Below, piece by piece: positions 1 to 4,555 of a stretch of 9,013 nucleotides of DNA. Within the stretch, counting starts at the first letter, position 1. The number at the start of each line of letters is the position of its first letter. The notes beneath the pieces are model-generated. The model was given only the letters and a program-made list of their open reading frames with translations, made no database searches and was not told where the DNA came from. This DNA comes from CAVAWX01 sp963642995. Lineage in GTDB: Bacteria > Actinomycetota > Coriobacteriia > Coriobacteriales > QAMH01. Location: assembly GCA_963642995.1 (NCBI GenBank), contig CAVIIZ010000039.1:1-9013 (forward strand), read 5' to 3'. The position numbers and the translations under genes were made by a program.

Positions 1-67
1 GGAAAGCGAGAAGCTCGTGGCCGACGCGCTGGAGACGCTCATGCGCGGGCGCACCTTCTTCGTCTAG
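1..67 (+). CDS. C-terminal end of an ABC exporter ATP-binding domain, apparently truncated (partial)
   Basis: The gene enters from the left edge; the reading frame starts at base 2 and ends with TAG at 65-67. The 21 visible residues (ESEKLVADALETLMRGRTFF, then V) match the stretch after the D-loop of ABC exporter nucleotide-binding domains, normally SE.LV..AL..LM.GRT..VIAHRLST. In that family the chain continues from this V into the H-loop (IAHRLS) and about 50-60 more residues. Here it stops directly after the V, so the switch histidine and the domain's C-terminus are missing. Downstream plus-strand sequence does not read as an H-loop in any frame. The stop overlaps the stop of the convergent P-type ATPase gene in a CTAG. 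The family call rests on only 21 residues, and the upstream part, including Walker A and B, lies outside the window. It could be a pseudogene, a rearrangement junction or an assembly join. Confidence 0.6.
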   Translation, partial: ESEKLVADALETLMRGRTFFV

Positions 68-2493
68 ACGAGTTTCGCCATGCGCGCGCAATGCCAGGCG
101 TCGAGCTTGGCGTAGGAGATGTGGAAGGCCACGGCGGCCACGGCGGCCACGGCGCCTGCCAGTGCGAGCATCTCAGGAGTGAAGGCCGCGATGACGAACA
201 ACCTCGGGAAGAGGAGCACGCCCGCCGCCAGGCCGGCGACGACGAAGACGAGCAGGGCCGCGCGGATCGGCGTGAAGGGCACCGACAGGCGAACGACCAG
301 GTTCAGCCCCACCCACGAGGTGGTGAGCACGCACAATGTCGAGACCTGCGCATACGACAGGCCCAGCGCGGCATACCCCACCCAGTTCACCACGACGATG
401 CAGGCCACGGCCACCGCCGCGCCCGGGATGGAGCGCACGATGACGTTTTCGAGGAAATGCCCCTTCACCCGCTCGTGGTTTGGCTCGAGCGCGAGCACGA
501 ACGACGGTATGCCGATGGTGAACGCGGAGATGAGCGTCATCTGGATGGGCTGGAAGGGGTATTGCCAGGGCACGACCACGAAAAGCACCGCCGACACGAT
601 GGACAGCAGCGTCTTCACCAGGAAAAGCGAAGCCGAGCGCTGGAGGTTGTTGATGGAGCGGCGGCCCTCGGCCACGACCTTTGGCATGCTCGCGAAATCG
701 TTGTCCACGAGCACGAGATGCGCGACGTTTCTGGCCGCGTCGCTGCCCGCCGCCATGGCCACGCCGCAATCAGCCGCCTTCAACGCCAGGGTGTCGTTCA
801 CGCCGTCGCCGGTCATGGCCACGGTGTGGCCTGCCTTCTGCAAGGCCTTGACGAAGGCCTTCTTCTGCTCCGGGCGCACGCGCCCGAACACGCCCGCATG
901 CGAAAGCGCCGCGGCGACGTCGGCGTCCGTGGCCAGCGTGGAGGCGTCCACGAAATCGCCGGCGCGCTCGATGCCGACCTTTTCCGCGATGCCGGAGACG
1001 GTGCGGGCGTCGTCGCCGGAGATGACGATGCAGCGCACGCCCTGCTCCTTGAAATAGGAGACGGTCTCGGCTGCCGTCGCGCGGATCTGGTCGCGTATTC
1101 CGATGAAGGCAAGCGGCGCCGGCGTGCCGAGCATCCGGGCATCGTCGTCGAAGCCCTCCACGCGCGCGAGCAGCAGCACCCGCGCGTCGTCGGCCAGGCT
1201 TTCAGCCTGCTTTCGCACCGCTTCATACCCCTTTCCCAAGATGAACTGCGCCGCGCCCATGACATAGGCGCCTCCATCGCACAGCACCGCACCCGACCAT
1301 TTGCTGTCCGAGGAGAAGGGGATGGCGCGCGAGACGGGCGGCGGAGAGGCCGGCGCGTCTGGCCCCTCGCCTTTCGCGCCCTTCTTGCGCCCCCCGCCCT
1401 TCTCGTCGCCGACCGCGCCCGCACTTCCCTCGAAATACGCGCGCACGGCCAGCGCCGTCTCGTTGGGGTTGTCGTCGGCGGCCGCGATGGCGTGGAAAGC
1501 CGCGCAGGCCTCCCCGAAGGCGTCCTCGGCCCCGCAGACGGCCTCGCACTCGAACACCTCCATGTCGCCGGTGGTGAGGGTGCCCGTCTTGTCCAGGCAC
1601 AAGACGTCCACGCGCGCGAGCGTCTCGATGCAGTAGAGCTGCTGCACCAGCACCTTGCTCTGCGCCAGGCGCACGACGGCCACGGCCAGCACCGTGGACG
1701 TGAGCAAGATCAGCCCCTCGGGGATCATCCCCACGAGCGCCGACACCGTCGAAAGTATCGAGGAGTTCAGCTCCGTGTGCCCCAGGAAATGCTCCGTGGC
1801 AAACAGCAGCGCCCCGATGGGAAACATGATGCAGCTGACGGTCTTGATGATGCGGTTCAAGCTGCGCATGATCTCGGAGTTCACGGCCTTGTGCTCCTTG
1901 GCCTCAGCCGAGATCTTGGCCGCGTAGTTTTCCGCGCCCACGTGCACGATGCGCGCGTAGACCCGGCCGGCGTTCACGAACGAGCCGCTCAGCAGCTCGT
2001 CGCCCGGGCGCTTTTTCACCAGCTTGCTCTCGCCTGTGAGCAGGCTCTCGTTGGCGTCGCAGTCGCCTTCCACCACCTCGCAGTCGGCGGGCACCTGGTC
2101 GCCGCGCCCGAGCACGATCACGTCGCCGCGCACCAGCTCGTCGAGGGCAAGGCGCGTCTCGGCGCCGTCGCGCAAGGCTGTGGCGTGGCTGCCGGCCACG
2201 ATGGACAAGCGGTCGGTGACGCGCTTGGAGCGGACCTCCTGCACGATGCCGATGACCGTGTTGCACACGATGACGATCATGAAGAGCATGTTCTTGAACG
2301 AGCCGGTGAACAAGACGAACAGCGCCAACACGACGTTCACCGCGTTGAACAGCGTGCAGACGTTTTCGCGCACGATGGTGGGCACGCTGCGCGTCTTCAC
2401 GCCGGCGTCGACGTTTGCCTGCCCCGCCGCCGCCAGACGCGCCGCCTCGGCGCTGCTCAGCCCAATCGCATCGCAGCCGGCGCCCTCGTGCAT
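64..2493 (-). CDS. CtpE-like cation-translocating (calcium-type) P-type ATPase
   Basis: This is a membrane pump that uses ATP to move a cation; the closest family I recognise is CtpE of mycobacteria, a calcium transporter. Residue numbers are from the ATG at 2493 (809 aa, close to CtpE's length of roughly 800). Two N-terminal membrane segments lie at about 45-85. The actuator motif TGES is at 153-156, and the M4 cation-site motif PEGL is at 258-261 in VGMIPEGLILLTS. The phosphorylation motif DKTGT (Asp301) is at 301-305, and the hinge motif TGDGVND is at 561-567. Six or so C-terminal helices follow, including the CtpE-like stretch QMTLISAFTIGIPSF. A Gly/Lys/Pro-rich low-complexity insert occupies about 357-388 of the nucleotide-binding domain. 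I chose the ATG because GGAAGAGGGG sits 8 nt upstream; an in-frame GTG at 2520 would add nine residues but would place that site inside the gene. It is transcribed alone, convergent with the ABC fragment. The substrate is inferred from family resemblance. Confidence 0.9.
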   Translation of the reverse strand: MHEGAGCDAIGLSSAEAARLAAAGQANVDAGVKTRSVPTIVRENVCTLFNAVNVVLALFVLFTGSFKNMLFMIVIVCNTVIGIVQEVRSKRVTDRLSIVAGSHATALRDGAETRLALDELVRGDVIVLGRGDQVPADCEVVEGDCDANESLLTGESKLVKKRPGDELLSGSFVNAGRVYARIVHVGAENYAAKISAEAKEHKAVNSEIMRSLNRIIKTVSCIMFPIGALLFATEHFLGHTELNSSILSTVSALVGMIPEGLILLTSTVLAVAVVRLAQSKVLVQQLYCIETLARVDVLCLDKTGTLTTGDMEVFECEAVCGAEDAFGEACAAFHAIAAADDNPNETALAVRAYFEGSAGAVGDEKGGGRKKGAKGEGPDAPASPPPVSRAIPFSSDSKWSGAVLCDGGAYVMGAAQFILGKGYEAVRKQAESLADDARVLLLARVEGFDDDARMLGTPAPLAFIGIRDQIRATAAETVSYFKEQGVRCIVISGDDARTVSGIAEKVGIERAGDFVDASTLATDADVAAALSHAGVFGRVRPEQKKAFVKALQKAGHTVAMTGDGVNDTLALKAADCGVAMAAGSDAARNVAHLVLVDNDFASMPKVVAEGRRSINNLQRSASLFLVKTLLSIVSAVLFVVVPWQYPFQPIQMTLISAFTIGIPSFVLALEPNHERVKGHFLENVIVRSIPGAAVAVACIVVVNWVGYAALGLSYAQVSTLCVLTTSWVGLNLVVRLSVPFTPIRAALLVFVVAGLAAGVLLFPRLFVIAAFTPEMLALAGAVAAVAAVAFHISYAKLDAWHCARMAKLV

Positions 2494-2501
2494 TTCCACA
2501 T

Positions 2502-2511
2502 CCCCTCTTCC
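2502..2511 (-). promoter_or_regulatory. Ribosome binding site deciding the P-type ATPase start
   Basis: On the minus strand GGAAGAGGGG precedes the ATG at 2493 by 8 nt. This purine-rich site supports initiation there rather than at the upstream in-frame GTG (2520). A GTG at 2499 is a less likely alternative. Confidence 0.55.
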
Positions 2512-2543
2512 AGCTCGCACATATGCCTGTCACGCGCGGAAAA

Positions 2544-2572
2544 TTGACGGCGCGCGCATCCGTTGCTACAAT
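2544..2572 (+). promoter_or_regulatory. Near-consensus sigma-70 promoter for a short plus-strand RNA
   Basis: TTGACG at 2544-2549 and TACAAT at 2567-2572 are separated by exactly 17 bp. Each differs from the consensus hexamers (TTGACA, TATAAT) at one position. It is the best promoter-like sequence I found in the window. The predicted start is near 2578-2580, about 55 bp before a strong hairpin with a pyrimidine-rich tail and with no plausible plus-strand gene behind it. It therefore appears to drive a short untranslated RNA. It points away from the P-type ATPase and toward the small minus-strand ORF. Confidence 0.7.
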
Positions 2573-2578
2573 TAGTGC

Positions 2579-2661
2579 GCTGGCAAAGCCCGGAAGTTGA
2601 AAAGGTGGCGGGCGAAGCCGGGTTCAAATTAAGGGGTCAGCTGCTACTGACCCCTCTTCTT
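2579..2661 (+). ncRNA. Predicted short RNA, candidate antisense to the small ORF's 3' end
   Basis: Bounded by a near-consensus promoter (2544-2572) and a terminator hairpin (2632-2661), this would be an RNA of about 80 nt. It has no ribosome binding site and no sensible ORF. Its 5' half can fold as a 7-bp stem, 2587-2593 with 2618-2624 (one G-U pair). A competing 5-bp pairing of 2588-2592 with 2609-2613 shares the same left arm. Its 3' end is complementary to the last codons, stop and 3' end of the convergent small ORF at 2644-2763. It does not match what I know of SRP RNA, 6S RNA, tRNA-like RNAs or common riboswitch classes. No expression evidence is available here; the call rests on the promoter-terminator pairing. 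Confidence 0.5.
2632..2661 (+). terminator. Rho-independent terminator, possibly shared by both strands
   Basis: Bases 2632-2640 (AGGGGTCAG) pair perfectly with 2647-2655 (CTGACCCCT) around a 6-nt loop, a 9-bp stem. On the plus strand it is followed by the U-rich stretch UCUUCUUUUC, giving a good terminator for the short RNA. On the minus strand the same hairpin is followed by UUAAUUUG, a weaker U tract, so it may also end the small ORF's mRNA. The small ORF's TAG stop (2644-2646) lies inside the loop. Confidence 0.75.
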
Positions 2662-2763
2662 TTCTCCCTTCTCCATCCGTCGGTGCTTATATTCCCGCGC
2701 GAGTTCCAAGACAAACTCGCCTATATTGGCAATTGCCGCCATAGCGAACAGGATTTCACACAT
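2644..2763 (-). CDS. 39-aa hydrophobic/basic small protein, candidate type I toxin-like peptide
   Basis: I do not recognise a family. The ORF starts at ATG 2763, 7 nt after a textbook AAGGAGGT, and encodes 39 residues. The N-terminal half (residues 4-21, ILFAMAAIANIGEFVLEL) is mostly hydrophobic with two Glu. The C-terminal half (22-38) is strongly charged and mostly basic, with six Lys and four Arg. The size and layout resemble small membrane-active type I toxins, but the acidic residues would make the helix amphipathic rather than a classic membrane span. By hand count it is 50% GC, clearly lower than the surrounding genes, which hints at different origin or constraints. It lies downstream of the gdhA terminator on the same strand. 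I saw no convincing promoter of its own. Its 3' end overlaps a predicted antisense RNA. Another ATG at 2769 is too close to the ribosome binding site. Coding status is inferred from the strong site and intact frame. Confidence 0.5.
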   Translation of the reverse strand: MCEILFAMAAIANIGEFVLELAREYKHRRMEKGEKKRGQ

Positions 2764-2767
2764 AGGC

Positions 2768-2778
2768 ATCACCTCCTT
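2768..2778 (-). promoter_or_regulatory. Very strong ribosome binding site of the small ORF
   Basis: The minus strand reads AAGGAGGTGAT, which matches the complement of the 16S rRNA 3' end almost completely. Its core AAGGAGGT (2771-2778) leaves 7 nt to the ATG at 2763, and that spacing selects this start over the in-frame ATG at 2769. Such a site so well placed before a 39-codon frame is the main evidence that the frame is translated. Confidence 0.7.
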
Positions 2779-2817
2779 CCTTTCGGAAAAAGGCTCCGCC
2801 CGCACACGGACTTCGCC

Positions 2818-2860
2818 AAAAACGCGCCCCCTATCCTAGCGCAAGGATCGAGGGGCGCGT
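2818..2860 (-). terminator. Rho-independent terminator of gdhA
   Basis: On the minus strand 2860-2852 (ACGCGCCCC) pairs with 2830-2822 (GGGGCGCGT). An inner stem of 5 bp (2848-2844 with 2837-2833) completes a long GC-rich hairpin. It is followed by a run of five U (2822-2818). It lies about 90 bp after the gdhA stop and before the small ORF's ribosome binding site, so it should insulate the small ORF from gdhA transcription. Confidence 0.85.
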
Positions 2861-2891
2861 CCGATGAAAGCGCCTGTCTTGGAAAAGCGCA

Positions 2892-2927
2892 CGCAGCGCA
2901 TGCACGCAAGCCCGCGCATGCGCTGCG
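2892..2927. repeat. 12-bp inverted repeat in the gdhA 3' region
   Basis: Bases 2892-2903 are perfectly complementary to 2916-2927 (arm core GCAGCGCATG / CATGCGCTGC) around a 12-nt spacer. It lies 26 bp beyond the gdhA stop and has no U tract, so it is not a standalone intrinsic terminator. As RNA it would form a stable stem-loop just upstream of the real terminator and might protect the mRNA 3' end; that role is inference. Confidence 0.55.
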
Positions 2928-2952
2928 CCGCGCCTCTCGTGCGAAGCCGCCC

Positions 2953-4284
2953 CTACACGAGCCCTTGGGCAAGCATCGCGTCGGCCACCTTCAGGAAACC
3001 GGCGATGTTGGCGCCGGCCACGTAGTCGCCCGCACGGCCGTGCGCAGCCGCCGCGTCGTCTGCCGCATGGAATATGCCCTGCATGATGCCCTCGAGGCGC
3101 TCGTCCACTTCCGCGAATGTCCACGACAGGCGCTCGGAGTTCTGGCTCATCTCCAGCGCGCTCGTGGCCACGCCGCCCGCATTGGCCGCCTTGCCCGGGA
3201 AAAACGCCACGCCGCCGTCTTGCAGGCAATGCGTGGCCTCCAGGGTCGTGGGCATGTTCGCGCCCTCGCCCAAGACCCTGCACCCGCCGTTTATCAGCGC
3301 CTTCGCGTCGTCGAGGCCCAGCTCGTTTTGCGTGGCGCACGGCAAGGCGATGTCGCATGCCACGTTCCACACGCCGCGCCCCTCGTGGTACTCGGCGCCG
3401 CCGCGCGCCTCGGCGTACTCCCTGATGCGCCCGCGGCGCACCTCCTTTATCTCCTTCACCGCGTCCAGGTCGATGCCGTCGGCGTCGTAGACCCAGCCGG
3501 TCGAGTCGCTCATGGTGACGACCTTCGCGCCCAGGGCCTGGGCCTTCTCGCAGGCGTAGATGGCGACGTTGCCCGAGCCGGAGATGCACACCGTCTTGCC
3601 CTCGAAGGAGTCGCCGCGCGTCTTCAGATACTCCTGCACCAGGTAGACCAGGCCGTAGCCGGTGGCCTCGGTGCGCGCCAGCGAGCCGCCGAACGTCAGC
3701 CCCTTGCCCGTGAGCACGCCCTCGTAGCGGTTGGCCAGGCGCTTGTACTGGCCGAACAGGTAGCCCACCTCGCGCGCGCCCGTGCCGATGTCGCCTGCGG
3801 GCACGTCGGTGTCGGCGCCGATGTGGCGGAACAACTCGGACATGAACGACTGGCAAAAGCGCATGACCTCCATGTCGGACTTGCCCTTCGGGTCGAAGTC
3901 CGAGCCGCCCTTGCCTCCGCCGATGGGCAGGGTGGTCAGGGCGTTTTTGAAGATCTGCTCGAAGCCCAGGAACTTGATGATGGACAGGTTCACGCTGGGG
4001 TGCAGGCGCAGGCCGCCCTTGTAGGGGCCTATGGCGCTGTTGAACTGCACGCGGTAGCCGCGGTTCACGTGCACGCGCCCGGCGTCGTCTGCCCACGGCA
4101 CCCGGAACTGCACGATGCGCTCAGGCTCGACGATGCGCTCGAGCAAGGCCGCCTCCTCGTACTTCCCGTCGGCCTCGACCACGGGGCGCAGGCTCTCGAG
4201 CACCTCGGTTGCGGCCTGGATGAACTCGGGCTGGTTCGGGTCGTTGGCCTTCACCCGTTCGAGCACGTTGTCCACATACGACAT
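2953..4284 (-). CDS. gdhA: NADP-type glutamate dehydrogenase
   Basis: This enzyme interconverts glutamate with 2-oxoglutarate and ammonia (EC 1.4.1.4 type) in the cytoplasm, usually as a hexamer. The protein is 443 aa, the normal length of the bacterial NADP enzyme. Visible motifs in order are the substrate-binding PYKGGLR with Lys89, Lys113 in QIFKNALTTLP, and the catalytic Lys125 in PIGGGKGGSDFDPKG. They are followed by Asp165 in PAGDIGTGAREVGYL, the Rossmann loop SGSGNVA at 235-241, and SDS at 260-262 at the end of the second beta strand, as in NADP-preferring relatives. The Gly-rich GEGANMPTT is at 339-347. The ATG at 4284 is preceded by GGGAGGT 6 nt upstream. It is monocistronic by appearance: divergent from the peptidase gene and ended by the hairpin at 2818-2860. 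Cofactor preference is inferred from motif similarity, not measured. Confidence 0.96.
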   Translation of the reverse strand: MSYVDNVLERVKANDPNQPEFIQAATEVLESLRPVVEADGKYEEAALLERIVEPERIVQFRVPWADDAGRVHVNRGYRVQFNSAIGPYKGGLRLHPSVNLSIIKFLGFEQIFKNALTTLPIGGGKGGSDFDPKGKSDMEVMRFCQSFMSELFRHIGADTDVPAGDIGTGAREVGYLFGQYKRLANRYEGVLTGKGLTFGGSLARTEATGYGLVYLVQEYLKTRGDSFEGKTVCISGSGNVAIYACEKAQALGAKVVTMSDSTGWVYDADGIDLDAVKEIKEVRRGRIREYAEARGGAEYHEGRGVWNVACDIALPCATQNELGLDDAKALINGGCRVLGEGANMPTTLEATHCLQDGGVAFFPGKAANAGGVATSALEMSQNSERLSWTFAEVDERLEGIMQGIFHAADDAAAAHGRAGDYVAGANIAGFLKVADAMLAQGLV

Positions 4285-4363
4285 CTTCTACCTCCCGGCT
4301 TGTTCGATGAAAGGGCGTCGTGCGAAGCGCGCATGCGAAAACCCCTGCACGCACGCCGCACGG

Positions 4364-4383
4364 GGCGCGCCTGCAGGCGCGCC
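4364..4383. repeat. 20-bp perfect palindrome in the gdhA leader
   Basis: The 20 bases 4364-4383 equal their own reverse complement; each arm is GGCGCGCCTG. The centre CTGCAG leaves no real loop, so RNA would fold with at most an 8-bp stem. It lies about 80 bp upstream of the gdhA ATG, just downstream of a possible -10 element on the minus strand (4395-4400). It may be an operator or the first hairpin of the gdhA 5' leader. Short G/C-rich palindromes do arise by chance in such DNA, but a perfect one of this length is uncommon. Confidence 0.6.
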
Positions 4384-4390
4384 TCGTCTA

Positions 4391-4400
4391 TCGCAGTATA
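4391..4400 (-). promoter_or_regulatory. Possible -10 element of the gdhA promoter
   Basis: The minus strand reads TATACT at 4400-4395 (5 of 6 consensus matches). It sits in an AT-richer pocket flanked by a 5-bp inverted repeat TCTAT / ATAGA (4387-4402). No good -35 hexamer lies 16-18 bp upstream, so an activator might be needed, or this is not the promoter. If used, transcription would start near 4388 and give a leader of about 100 nt. Confidence 0.3.
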
Positions 4401-4465
4401 GAGGACTTGCATCGCATCCGAGGTGAAATCGGCACGCGGTGGAAACATCCGCTTTGCCGTTCGGC

Positions 4466-4493
4466 CTGAAAAAAAGCCCGAGTGGCGTATAGT
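4466..4493 (+). promoter_or_regulatory. Possible promoter of the M16C peptidase gene
   Basis: CTGAAA (4466-4471, 4 of 6 matches to TTGACA) and TATAGT (4488-4493, 5 of 6 matches to TATAAT) are 16 bp apart. The position 60 bp upstream of the GTG start fits a short leader starting near 4500. The -35 is weak. Confidence 0.4.
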
Positions 4494-4555
4494 CGTGCGC
4501 ACGGTTTTGCGGGCTGCCCCACGTGCGCGGCCCGCTTCGCAGAAAGGCGCGTCGC

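Noticed and set aside
2494..2520. GTG at 2520 as the P-type ATPase start
   Set aside because: It would put the clear GGAAGAGGGG ribosome binding site inside the coding region; the ATG at 2493 has the better spacing.
91..2547. An 818-codon plus-strand open frame opposite the P-type ATPase
   Set aside because: Same compositional effect: His/Arg/Gly/Ala-rich, no motifs, while the minus strand has TGES, PEGL, DKTGT and TGDGVND.
2494..2600. A minus-strand promoter for the P-type ATPase
   Set aside because: I looked for paired -35/-10 hexamers and found none with acceptable match and spacing; nothing can be placed with support.
2579..2661. Assignment of the short RNA to SRP RNA, 6S RNA or a c-di-GMP, preQ1, fluoride or guanidine riboswitch
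   Set aside because: The GGCAAAGCC-like start briefly recalls some riboswitch cores, but the conserved sequence blocks of these classes are not present, and no plus-strand gene lies downstream to be controlled.
2563..4401. A 612-codon plus-strand open frame over gdhA
   Set aside because: Low-complexity translation without domains; it would also read straight through the terminator hairpin at 2632-2661. gdhA on the other strand is unambiguous.
4251..4412. A minus-strand leader ORF starting at ATG 4412 upstream of gdhA
   Set aside because: No ribosome binding site, it runs out of frame into gdhA, and its translation has no protein-like features.
4523..4555. GTG at 4523 as the M16C peptidase start
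   Set aside because: No ribosome binding site precedes it and the added residues are Arg-rich and unlike the family N-terminus; GTG 4556 has AGAAAGG at 8 nt.
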